From a bacterium UBP18_UBA7526 (GTDB lineage Bacteria; UBP18; UBA7526), in contig DLMW01000021.1 of NCBI GenBank assembly GCA_002478245.1, positions 7,057 to 16,767 of the forward strand: a stretch of DNA of 9,711 nucleotides, written 5' to 3'. The position numbers and the translations under genes were made by a program. A model generated the notes under the pieces. That model saw only the letters and a program-made list of their open reading frames with translations, searched no databases and was not told the origin of the DNA. Within the stretch, counting starts at the first letter, position 1. Each line of letters begins with the position of its first letter. This document shows positions 1 through 6,531 of this stretch, in pieces.

Positions 1-82
1 CAAATTCCGATACCTCTAAATATTCTTTCCTGCTTCAGCCTTAAGGCTCCAAGCTTCAGGCTTTCTGTAGCTTGTGGCCAGA
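1..82. other. Non-coding left end, downstream of the last gene
   Basis: No coding sequence is supported here. Read on the minus strand, this follows the stop codon of the MetH-activation-like gene. It holds the degenerate heptamer tract listed separately and a perfect 12-base palindrome, AGCCTTAAGGCT, at 37-48. No T-run follows a stable hairpin, so I do not call a terminator. Near the edge the minus strand reads TTTAGAGGTATCGG, whose GAGGT could be a ribosome binding site for a gene starting beyond base 1. That is only a possibility. Confidence 0.5.
32..66. repeat. Degenerate tandem heptamer tract, consensus GCTTCAG
   Basis: On the plus strand, identical GCTTCAG units at 32 and 53 are exactly 21 bases (three units) apart. 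The units between them, at 39 and 46, each match five of seven positions, and the next, at 60, matches four of seven. A related word, GCTTGTGGC, lies at 70-78. This is the most decayed of the tracts in the window, and on its own it could be chance. Its length (35 bases, five units) equals that of the ileS and proC tracts. Confidence 0.45.
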
Positions 83-679
83 TTAGTATAATCCAATCAC
101 TGCCGAGACCGACTTCCTGGGAATCATGAAGAAGGCCTCGTTGCAGGTAACCCCGATCTTTGAGGCCTGGGTAACCTCCAGGAACCTCTTTTGAATGCTT
201 AGGTCCCAATCCCCGTATCCGGGAGAGAAACGCGGAGTACCCTTCTTCTTTGCTTTCTCTACAATTAGGGAATTCAGATACTCTGCCCCCTGATCAGCAG
301 CCACAGAGCCGATGGTATCCAGGATAGTGGCCTTGGTATATTCGTCTTTCTGATAGAGTCGGTTGACCTCTGCCTCTAAGGCTGGGCCAATGGTATCCAC
401 AAATAAAGCAATCTCGGTTGCCTCTGCCATGGCTCTGGCAATGGCCTCACCCTTAAGAGTAATATCTTTCAATACAATTTCACCTTTAGATTTGGATTCC
501 ACGGGCAAGACAACATAGACCCCTCTGCCCTTCACTAATCCTCTAGCCTTCTCCATCTCTTCCTCAATCAGAGCATCAATACTGGGAGAGAGAACACTCT
601 TCTTTTTCCGATAATAGCCCAGTTCCTTTAGAACCTTTTCCTTCTCAACTTCTATAGGGATATACTCTACAATTTTCAT
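83..679 (-). CDS. Stand-alone MetH activation-domain-like protein
   Basis: The 198-residue protein resembles the C-terminal activation domain of cobalamin-dependent methionine synthase. In MetH that domain binds S-adenosylmethionine and serves reductive reactivation of the oxidised corrinoid. The main evidence is RFSPGYGDWDLSIQ at residues 150-163, which fits the family's R-x-x-x-G-Y AdoMet-binding signature, and MIPRKSVSAVIGL near residues 185-197, matching the M-x-P-x-x-S-V-S segment. No cobalamin, folate or homocysteine domain is present. Such separate proteins are known in anaerobes, either supplying the missing domain of a short MetH or belonging to other corrinoid methyltransferase systems; the partner is not in this window. 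The ATG overlaps the TGA of the upstream rluD-like gene (ATGA, 4 bases). Only a weak ribosome site is visible, which suggests translational coupling. The family is likely; the exact role is inferred. Confidence 0.82.
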   Translation of the reverse strand: MKIVEYIPIEVEKEKVLKELGYYRKKKSVLSPSIDALIEEEMEKARGLVKGRGVYVVLPVESKSKGEIVLKDITLKGEAIARAMAEATEIALFVDTIGPALEAEVNRLYQKDEYTKATILDTIGSVAADQGAEYLNSLIVEKAKKKGTPRFSPGYGDWDLSIQKRFLEVTQASKIGVTCNEAFFMIPRKSVSAVIGLY

Positions 680-1620
680 TTTCTTAAAAGTCTAATTACT
701 CTTTCCATATCCTCTGGTAGAGGAGCATTGAACTCCATATACTCTTTGGTTCTGGGATGAACGAAACCTAATGTTTGGGCATGGAGTAGTTGACCTTTAA
801 GGTCTGCGCTGACAGTTCGGAGTTCGGAGTTCGCAGTTCGGAGTCTTTTGCCGTATTTTAGGTCTCCCACAATGGGATGGCCGATATGGGAGAGGTGAAC
901 CCTTATCTGATGGGTTCTTCCCGTCTCTGGGGTTGCCTCAACCAGAGTAAGATCTTTAAATCTTTCTAAGACCTTATAACTGGTAATAGCTCCTCTCGCT
1001 CTTTTTACTCCAGCCGCCATCTTCTTCCTTTTGACTGGATGGCGGCCAATAGGGGCCTCAATCCTTCCTTCCTCTTTTAAGATCTTTCCTTTCACTAAAG
1101 CAATATATCTCTTATTGACGCTCCTCTCTTTGAACTGTCTGGATAGGGTGAGATGAGTAAAATCATTCTTGGCCACTACTAATACCCCACTGGTATCTTT
1201 ATCCAACCTATGGACGATCCCTGGTCTCAAGACCCCACCGATACCAGATAGGTCCTTACAGTGATAGAGTAAAGCATTTACCAAGGTGCCGGAACTTACT
1301 CCAGCTCCAGGATGAACCACCATCCCCCTCGGCTTATTAATAACAATTAAATCCCTGTCTTCATAGAGGATATCTAAAGGGATCTTCTCCGGCTCTATCT
1401 TAAGAGGAATGACTAAAGGGATAGTAACCTCTATCCTATCCCCAACTCTTGTTCTATAACTCGGTTTGACAATGGTATTATTTGCTTTTATCTCGCCAGA
1501 AGAGACTAACTTCTGAATCTGGGAACGAGAGAGGTCGAGGTTTTTTTTACTAAGGTAGATGTCAAGTCTCTGGTGTGCATCTCTATTAGTAGTGATTACA
1601 AACTCAAATACTTTTGGCAC
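676..1620 (-). CDS. rluD: RluA/RluD-family 23S rRNA pseudouridine synthase
   Basis: The 314-residue protein should convert specific uridines in large-subunit rRNA to pseudouridine. An S4-like RNA-binding domain occupies about residues 17-70 (QRLDIYLSKKNLDLSRSQIQKL region). The catalytic domain has INKPRGMVVHPG (95-106), the signature GIVHRLDKDTSGVLVVAKND (134-153) with catalytic aspartate D140, and TGRTHQIRVHL (233-243). The start is a GTG at 1620 preceded by AGGA. It lies 17 bases inside the end of lgt, and I see no better start. Residues 260-269 are encoded by a tandem AGTTCGG heptamer tract. It falls in the loop between YGKR and QLLHA, whose length varies in the family. The S4-containing RluD subfamily is clear, but which uridines are modified cannot be told, so the symbol is by family resemblance. 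Confidence 0.92.
   Translation of the reverse strand: MPKVFEFVITTNRDAHQRLDIYLSKKNLDLSRSQIQKLVSSGEIKANNTIVKPSYRTRVGDRIEVTIPLVIPLKIEPEKIPLDILYEDRDLIVINKPRGMVVHPGAGVSSGTLVNALLYHCKDLSGIGGVLRPGIVHRLDKDTSGVLVVAKNDFTHLTLSRQFKERSVNKRYIALVKGKILKEEGRIEAPIGRHPVKRKKMAAGVKRARGAITSYKVLERFKDLTLVEATPETGRTHQIRVHLSHIGHPIVGDLKYGKRLRTANSELRTVSADLKGQLLHAQTLGFVHPRTKEYMEFNAPLPEDMERVIRLLRK
814..841. repeat. In-frame AGTTCGG heptamer tract within the rluD-like gene
   Basis: Four tandem heptamers on the plus strand start at 814, 821, 828 and 835. Three are AGTTCGG and the one at 828 is AGTTCGC. On the coding strand the unit reads CCGAACT, which contains no stop in any frame. The tract encodes residues 260-269, LRTANSELRT, and the seven-residue echo (LRT twice) is what a 7-base repeat read in triplets produces. 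It lies in the loop between VGDLKYG and the conserved LLHA segment. Confidence 0.93.
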
Positions 1621-2407
1621 GTTTCCTACTCAAGGCTCCAAGCATTATTAGGCTTAAGATGAATACCCATATCCCGAGCAATTGAGAGATGCTATAAGAG
1701 CCGAAGAATGCCGGACCCCGATCATCGCCCCTTAAGAACTCAATGCCAAATCTGGTAATGGTATATAATAAAAGATAGAGCCAGAAGATTTCCCCATTAA
1801 ATCCCTTCCTCCTTCTCACCACAATGAGGATGAGAAAGATTATTAAGGCGTTCAGGGAGGAATATAGTTGAGCAGGATGAACGGGAAGGGAATACTCACT
1901 AGCGCTCCTGATTAGGCCGGAAGAGAATTGTTCATAGGAGGCCATACTTCCTGGAGGGAATTTGACCCCCCAGGAGATGGGCTTGCCGAAGCAGCAACCA
2001 TTTAAAAAACAACCGATACGGCCGATGGCCTGACCAAGAGCCAGAGAAGGAGTGCAGATATCTACCACCTTCCAGATAGAAGCCTTGCGGATCTTTAAGA
2101 ATAAGATGGCGCAAGAAACGCCCAGGATTATTCCCCCGTAGTAGACCAGCCCTCCCTGCCAGAACATGATGGTTTCCAAAGGATGCCTTGAGTAGTAATC
2201 AAGGTTGAGAAGAACAAAGAGTATTCGCGCGCCAATGATCCCAGTTATTAGGGAAATGAGAGAGAGGTCTAATATGGTATTGGTGGGAACCCCTTCTCTT
2301 TTCGCGCTGCCCATGGCGAGTGCGATACCCACCACAAAGGCCAGGGCAAGCATCACCCCATAGGAGTAGATGGTCAATGGCCCGATCTCAAAGAGGACGG
2401 GATGCAT
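1604..2407 (-). CDS. lgt: Prolipoprotein diacylglyceryl transferase
   Basis: This membrane enzyme moves diacylglycerol from phosphatidylglycerol to the lipobox cysteine of prolipoproteins, the first step of lipoprotein maturation. The 267 residues form several hydrophobic segments and carry the Lgt signature GRIGCFLNGCCFG (129-141), including the essential-type arginine R130. They also have the VHPAQLYSS motif (176-184) and FLRGDDRG (224-231). At the position of the E. coli catalytic-type His103 (GMSFHGG) this protein has tyrosine (GLVYYGG, Y90). The signature is the GxIGCF form rather than E. coli's GNF form; both variants are, to my knowledge, common outside the Proteobacteria. The ATG lies one base after the lspA TAG (TAGTATG), so the two lipoprotein-processing genes are tightly coupled. 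The 3' end overlaps the rluD-like start by 17 bases. Confidence 0.96.
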   Translation of the reverse strand: MHPVLFEIGPLTIYSYGVMLALAFVVGIALAMGSAKREGVPTNTILDLSLISLITGIIGARILFVLLNLDYYSRHPLETIMFWQGGLVYYGGIILGVSCAILFLKIRKASIWKVVDICTPSLALGQAIGRIGCFLNGCCFGKPISWGVKFPPGSMASYEQFSSGLIRSASEYSLPVHPAQLYSSLNALIIFLILIVVRRRKGFNGEIFWLYLLLYTITRFGIEFLRGDDRGPAFFGSYSISQLLGIWVFILSLIMLGALSRKRAKSI

Positions 2408-2408
2408 A

Positions 2409-2855
2409 CTATCTACCTTTTCTGAAGATGGAGAAGAGCAAGATCACTGCCCCAATGGTGATGGCCGAGTCGGCAATATTGAAGGAGGGCCAGTGGTGAC
2501 CCTTCAAACTAAAATCTAGAAAATCTATCACTGCTTTTAATCTCATCCGGTCTATCAGGTTTCCCAGTGCCCCTCCCAAAATAAGGCCCAGGGCACAGGA
2601 GAGGGAGCCTCCTCTTTTAGCGAGCCTCTGGTGAAAGAAGATGATGAGGAGGATGGTAAGGAGGGTAACACTGATAAAGAATAGTGTCTGATTGGGAAAG
2701 AGGCCGAAGGCCGCCCCTTTATTCTGAACATGGGTAAGATAAAAGATATTCTTAATTACCGGGAACGATCCCCCGGGTGACATAACCCGAGAGATGATGA
2801 ACTTTGATGCCTGGTCTAGGATAAGGATAATAGCTGCTAGGATGAAGGTGGACAT
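2409..2855 (-). CDS. lspA: Lipoprotein signal peptidase (signal peptidase II)
   Basis: This membrane aspartic protease cleaves the signal peptide of prolipoproteins after Lgt has modified the cysteine. I start it at the ATG at 2855, giving MSTFILAAII and 148 residues. That gives a normal N-terminal membrane helix, and its A is shared with the TGA of the upstream DksA-like gene (TGATG). AGGAG lies about 11 bases upstream. An in-frame start at 2894 would add 13 polar residues encoded inside the upstream gene and is less likely. Motifs are DQASK (14-18), NKGAAFG (45-51), GGALGNLIDR (94-103) with catalytic D102, and FNIADS (125-130) with catalytic D129. Four hydrophobic segments fit the family. 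It sits directly before lgt, so the two successive lipoprotein-processing steps are encoded together. Confidence 0.96.
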   Translation of the reverse strand: MSTFILAAIILILDQASKFIISRVMSPGGSFPVIKNIFYLTHVQNKGAAFGLFPNQTLFFISVTLLTILLIIFFHQRLAKRGGSLSCALGLILGGALGNLIDRMRLKAVIDFLDFSLKGHHWPSFNIADSAITIGAVILLFSIFRKGR

Positions 2856-3229
2856 CAGAGGGTCTTCTCCTGACTTGCCTGGCATTTGATGCATAGCTCA
2901 GCATAGGGAATGGCATCCAATCTCTTCTTGTCGATCTTCCTCTGACATTGGATGCAGAGGCCATAGGTTCCCCTTTCAATGCGATAGAGAGCCTGGTCTA
3001 CCTTATAGAGAAGATTCTCCTCGTTTCCCCTCAAGTTTAAGGCCTTCTCCCTCTCATGATTTGCACTAGCCACATCCGCCATGTGGAAGGAATAGCCAGA
3101 GAGATCGCCAGTAGAATCCCTCTGGGTCCTAGCGAGGGAACCTCCTTCCAGGCGCTCGATCTCCTCCACCAGACTACTCCTCAGTTTTAAGAGCTTCTTC
3201 TTATAATATTCGAGATACTTCTTTCTCAT
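2855..3229 (-). CDS. DksA/TraR-family zinc-finger protein
   Basis: The 124-residue protein has an N-terminal alpha-helical coiled-coil-like part (about 1-85) and a four-cysteine zinc finger, CIQC at 92-95 and CIKC at 113-116, with the family's YGLC and DAIPYAELC context. DksA proteins enter the secondary channel of RNA polymerase and, with ppGpp, adjust transcription of rRNA and amino-acid genes. At the coiled-coil tip, where E. coli DksA has D-x-x-D-x-A, this protein has HMADVA (49-54). The second aspartate and the alanine are kept and the first aspartate is histidine, as in the YteA/TraR-like branch. A polymerase role is therefore plausible but not certain. AAAAGGAGG sits 7 bases before the ATG, the strongest ribosome site in the window. 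The stop overlaps the lspA start by one base. Confidence 0.9.
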   Translation of the reverse strand: MRKKYLEYYKKKLLKLRSSLVEEIERLEGGSLARTQRDSTGDLSGYSFHMADVASANHEREKALNLRGNEENLLYKVDQALYRIERGTYGLCIQCQRKIDKKRLDAIPYAELCIKCQASQEKTL

Positions 3230-3309
3230 TTTCTTTCCTCCTTTTGGAAAATTACCGAACGGTGTTTGAGAGTCTAACGGGGTTTACCTCCCTTCCTCTC
3301 TTAAGAGGG
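3230..3309 (-). other. 80-base spacer upstream of the DksA-like gene
   Basis: This spacer holds the strong ribosome binding site (CCTCCTTTT on the plus strand, 3237-3245). It also has a near-perfect direct repeat, AACGGTGTTT at 3258-3267 and AACGGGGTTT at 3276-3285 (plus strand), and a 10-base palindrome CTCTTAAGAG at 3298-3307 just after the DUF5665-like stop codon. No convincing promoter or T-run is present. The spacer is long compared with most junctions in this operon and could hold a processing or regulatory site, but no known family is recognised. Confidence 0.4.
3237..3245 (-). promoter_or_regulatory. Strong Shine-Dalgarno site of the DksA-like gene
   Basis: The minus strand reads AAAAGGAGG with 7 bases to the ATG at 3229. 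It is close to an ideal anti-16S match and fixes the start of this gene. Most neighbours have shorter matches or rely on overlap with the preceding gene. Confidence 0.85.
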
Positions 3310-3642
3310 CTACCTACCTATGCTTCTTTTGGCATTCTCCACTGCTTCCATTAGTTTAGCAATCCAGCTCCCAATCAAGGGAAGGTTAACCATTTTGCTC
3401 AAGATTATTGTTCCGATATAGACAATTAAGGCGGCCACAATAGTAAAACCGATAAACATTCCGATCCCCCGCACCAGTCCTAAGAAAAGGTTCATCCAGA
3501 TGAACTTGCGGGGCCTTTTGAATAGTTCCGCATACTCGCTTCTCAACCTCTCTACATGTTCCGATAGTACCTGTACCGTGGTCCTTAACCTCTCCGATGC
3601 TTTAGCCTCCTCTTCTTTTCTATTCTCTCTCTCCTCTTCCAT
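3310..3642 (-). CDS. Small DUF5665-like membrane protein
   Basis: The 110-residue protein starts with a very charged, probably coiled-coil segment (about 1-45, rich in Glu, Lys and Arg). It continues into a conserved-looking block, FIWMNLFLGLVRGIGMFIGF (47-66), and further hydrophobic sequence to about residue 85. A short amphipathic tail ends in KRSIGR. The pattern of an R-K-x-I-W-x-N segment followed by a GLxRGIGxxxGF membrane block matches what I recall of DUF5665 proteins, which have no assigned function. It is probably anchored in the cytoplasmic membrane with its charged end in the cytoplasm. GGAGG lies 5 bases before the ATG. It sits between ileS and the DksA-like gene, 79 bases after the ileS stop. 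The context suggests no specific role. Confidence 0.78.
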   Translation of the reverse strand: MEEERENRKEEEAKASERLRTTVQVLSEHVERLRSEYAELFKRPRKFIWMNLFLGLVRGIGMFIGFTIVAALIVYIGTIILSKMVNLPLIGSWIAKLMEAVENAKRSIGR

Positions 3643-3672
3643 TCTCTCCTCCCTGCGGTCAGAGTGAAAAGT

Positions 3673-3731
3673 TTACAGTTAAAAACTGGTTGCTGTCTCA
3701 GCCTCTGGCGGGCGCTGGTTACTAACTGTAA
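3673..3731. repeat. Inverted-repeat block spanning the ileS stop codon
   Basis: Nine-base inverted arms, TTACAGTTA at 3673-3681 and TAACTGTAA at 3723-3731 (plus strand), are separated by 41 bases. Inside are two related words, AACTGGTTGCTG (3684-3695) and GCTGGTTACTAACTG (3714-3728), and a GC-rich core (3701-3716). The right arm encodes the last residues and the stop of IleS. No T-run follows on the minus strand, so it is not a typical intrinsic terminator. It looks like a degenerate intergenic repeat that has run into the ileS 3' end. Confidence 0.55.
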
Positions 3732-6478
3732 TATTTTTTGATTACCTTAATGCATCTTGGGCAGAGGCTAGGATGCTCTCTATCCTTCCCCACTTCTTGG
3801 GAGTAGTTCCAGCAGCGGATACACTTCTCTCCCGCTGCCCTCTCCACCTTGACCACCATCTCCTCATCCTTCTCCTCCACCAATCTTACCCCAGAGACGA
3901 TGAATAGAGAAGGAAGATCTTTCTCGTATTCCTTTAAGAACCTATACTCTTTTCTACAGCGGATCTCCACCTCTGCCTCTAAGGAGTTACCAATCCTCTT
4001 CTCTTTCCTGGCTCGCTCTAAGGAGGCTAAAACCTTTCCCCTGACCGAGATCAATCCCTCCCATCTCTCCTCCAATCCCTTATTTAAAAACTCTCTATTC
4101 ACCTCTGGCCAGAGAGAGAGATGAACACTCTCTTCCCTCTCGCCAGGAAGATACTTCCAGGCCTCCTCTGTGGTATAGGATAGGATGGGAGCCATGATCT
4201 TCAACAGCACTAAGAGGATCTCATAGAGGGCACTCTGGGCAGAACGCCTCTCCTTTGAATCCTTCCCCTGGGTGTATAATCTATCCTTCAGGATATCGAA
4301 GTAGAAAGAGGACATCTGAACGGTAGAGAAGTTATGGACCAGATGGTAGATCTGATAGAAGGAGAAATTACAGTAGGCTTTAGTCACCTTCTCCAGGAGA
4401 GTCTCTAACTGGGAGAGGGCCCATCTATCTATCTCCAACATCTCTTCATACTCTATCCTCTTCCCTTTGGGATCGAAGTCATAAAGATTACCCAAAAGAT
4501 AGCGGAAGGTATTCCGGATTCTCCGATAGGCCTCCTCCATCCTCTCCATTATCTCTTGCGAGTAGGCAACATCCTCCTGGTAGTTCTCACTGGCCACCCA
4601 TAGTCTGGTGATATCTGCCCCACTTCCTTTGACCATCTCTTCACTAGAGATGAGGTTCCCTAAGGACTTAGACATCTTCCTCCCCTGGCCATCGACCATG
4701 AAGCCATGGGTGAGAACCGATCTATAGGGAGCTTTCTCTCCATACCCCAAAGCAGTCAATAGGGAACTCTGGAACCATCCCCTATGCTGATCACTCCCCT
4801 CTAAGTAGAGGTGGGAAGGATAAAAGAGTTCCTCTCTGGTAGCCAGTACTGCCTGATGGCTCACCCCGGACTCAAACCAGACATCCAGGATATCGCTCTC
4901 CTTTCTAAAGTCCTCTCCACCACATTCCGGGCATTTAGTTCCCAAAGGAAGGATCTCCGAAGCCTCTTTCTTAAACCAGCTATCAGAACCCTCCCTTCTC
5001 ACCAATCCCTCAACCGCTAAAAGGCTCTCTTCATTTGCCAAGTAGTGATTACACTGCTTGCAGTAGAAGATGGGAAGGGGGACCCCCCAGGCCCTCTGCC
5101 TGGAGATGCACCAGTCAGGCCTCACCTCCACCATCCCCCTGATGCGCGATCTACCCCAATCCGGTATCCATTCTACCTCATCTATTACAGTGAGTGCTCT
5201 TCCCCTTAGGTTCTTATGGTCTACGGAAATGAACCATTGCTCTGTTGCCCGGAAGATGACCGGATTCTTACACCTCCAGCAATGGGGATAGGAATGGGTA
5301 ATGGTTCCCTCATAGATCAGTTTCCCTCTCCCCTTTAGCTTCTTGATAATCCCTTCATTCGCCTTAAAGACGTTCTGGCCTTTAAACTCACCTGCCTCTT
5401 CTGTGAATTCCCCCCTCTCATCCACTGGGGAGAGGATAGGCAATCCATACTTCACCCCACTCTGATAATCCTCCTCCCCATGGCCTGGTGCGGTATGGAC
5501 ACAGCCTGTCCCCTCCTCCTTGGTAACATAGTCTGCTAGGATGAGCCTTGATCTCCTATCCAGGAAGGGATGCTGGCACTCCAAGCCCTCTAGATCTTTT
5601 CCTTTAATGGTCCTAAGTATCTCAAAGTCTTCTATCCCCATCTTTTCCATAATGGGAGCTACTAAATCCTTAAGCATAATGAATATCTCATCCTTTACTT
5701 TCAAAAGCTGGTAATCGAAGTCGGGATGGAAGGCGACGGCCACATTGCCCAGTAGCGTCCAGGGGGTAGTGGTCCAGATGATGATATAAATCGGTAATCG
5801 GTGATCAGTAAACGGTGAACGGTCAGGGTGGAGGAGTTCGAATTTGACATAGATGGAGGGAGAGGTATGATCCTCATACTCCAATTCTGCCTCTGCCAAA
5901 GCGGTCTTACAGATAGGGCACCAGTGGATGGGCTTCTTCCTCTTATAGATATAGCCATCCTTAACGAGCCGACTGAAGACCTCTATGATCTTCGCTTCAT
6001 ATTCGAAATCTAAGGTAAGATAAGGGTTTTTCCAGTCGCCGAAGACCCCCAGCCTCTTGAACTGCTCTCTCTGGATAGTGATATATTTCTGGGTATACTT
6101 TTGGCATCTCTTCCTGATCTCTATCTGAGAGAGCCCCAAGCCCTTTGGCCCCAAAAGCTTCATCACCTGGTGCTCTATGGGAAGGCCATGGCAGTCCCAG
6201 CCAGGGATGAAGGGGGCATCGAGACCAGACATGGTCTGGAATTTGACGATGATGTCCTTTAATATCTTATTTAAAGCCGTTCCGATGTGGACATCCCCAT
6301 TGGCATAGGGAGGGCCATCATGAAGGATATACTTTTTAGCCCCCTTCCTCTTCTCCCTTATCCTTTCATAGATCCCTATTCTATCCCAGAAGGAGAGGAT
6401 CTCTGGCTCCCTCTTGGGAAGGGAGGCCTTCATGGGGAACTTCGTCTTGGGTAGGCAAAGGGTTTTATTGTATTCCAT
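3722..6478 (-). CDS. ileS: Isoleucyl-tRNA synthetase
   Basis: This class I synthetase charges tRNA-Ile and edits misactivated valine. The 918 residues are a normal full length. The N-terminal signature PPYANGDVHIGTALNKILKD carries the HIGH motif as HIGT (64-67), a variant I believe is common in several phyla. The CP1 editing domain has WTTTPWTL (235-242) and GTGCVHTAPGHGEEDY. KMSKS is at 601-605. The anticodon-binding domain is followed by a C-terminal zinc site with cysteines 886, 889, 906 and 909. C187 and C190 (CPIC) belong to a further zinc-knuckle-like site. AAGAGG lies 5 bases before the ATG. No T-box leader fits in the 53 bases upstream. Residues 219-230 (DRSPFTDHRLPI) come from a tandem heptamer tract in a CP1 loop just before the WTTTPWTL strand. 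Confidence 0.98.
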   Translation of the reverse strand: MEYNKTLCLPKTKFPMKASLPKREPEILSFWDRIGIYERIREKRKGAKKYILHDGPPYANGDVHIGTALNKILKDIIVKFQTMSGLDAPFIPGWDCHGLPIEHQVMKLLGPKGLGLSQIEIRKRCQKYTQKYITIQREQFKRLGVFGDWKNPYLTLDFEYEAKIIEVFSRLVKDGYIYKRKKPIHWCPICKTALAEAELEYEDHTSPSIYVKFELLHPDRSPFTDHRLPIYIIIWTTTPWTLLGNVAVAFHPDFDYQLLKVKDEIFIMLKDLVAPIMEKMGIEDFEILRTIKGKDLEGLECQHPFLDRRSRLILADYVTKEEGTGCVHTAPGHGEEDYQSGVKYGLPILSPVDERGEFTEEAGEFKGQNVFKANEGIIKKLKGRGKLIYEGTITHSYPHCWRCKNPVIFRATEQWFISVDHKNLRGRALTVIDEVEWIPDWGRSRIRGMVEVRPDWCISRQRAWGVPLPIFYCKQCNHYLANEESLLAVEGLVRREGSDSWFKKEASEILPLGTKCPECGGEDFRKESDILDVWFESGVSHQAVLATREELFYPSHLYLEGSDQHRGWFQSSLLTALGYGEKAPYRSVLTHGFMVDGQGRKMSKSLGNLISSEEMVKGSGADITRLWVASENYQEDVAYSQEIMERMEEAYRRIRNTFRYLLGNLYDFDPKGKRIEYEEMLEIDRWALSQLETLLEKVTKAYCNFSFYQIYHLVHNFSTVQMSSFYFDILKDRLYTQGKDSKERRSAQSALYEILLVLLKIMAPILSYTTEEAWKYLPGEREESVHLSLWPEVNREFLNKGLEERWEGLISVRGKVLASLERARKEKRIGNSLEAEVEIRCRKEYRFLKEYEKDLPSLFIVSGVRLVEEKDEEMVVKVERAAGEKCIRCWNYSQEVGKDREHPSLCPRCIKVIKKYYS
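5790..5824. repeat. In-frame AWCRGTN heptamer tract within ileS
   Basis: Five tandem heptamers on the plus strand start at 5790, 5797, 5804, 5811 and 5818, all fitting A(T/A)C(G/A)GT(N); the first two are ATCGGTA and ATCGGTG. Units differ from each other at one to three positions, but the register is exact. They encode IleS residues 219-230 between VKFELL and YIIIWTTTP, in the editing domain. From memory of the family, this connection is usually short and variable, so the tract reads as an inserted loop. Confidence 0.9.
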
Positions 6479-6531
6479 CTTTTCCTCTTATAGAAGAAAT
6501 TTATTTAGTATATCATCTATGAATGAGAATG

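Noticed and set aside
1632..1643. The 12-base word AAGGCTCCAAGC shared between the lgt 3' end and the left-end tract (43-54)
   Set aside because: A few shared 12-mers are expected by chance in a window of this size, and the flanks do not extend the match convincingly.
2856..2894. Longer LspA starting at 2894
   Set aside because: The added 13 residues are polar and encoded within the DksA-like gene; the ATG at 2855 overlaps that gene's stop and starts directly at the membrane helix.
3298..3307. Palindrome CTCTTAAGAG just after the DUF5665-like stop as a terminator
   Set aside because: The stem is short and no T-run follows it on the minus strand; transcription probably continues to the DksA-like gene.
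6479..6531. T-box or other tRNA-sensing leader upstream of ileS
   Set aside because: Only 53 bases separate mtnA and ileS, too few for a T-box, and no specifier or antiterminator pattern is visible.
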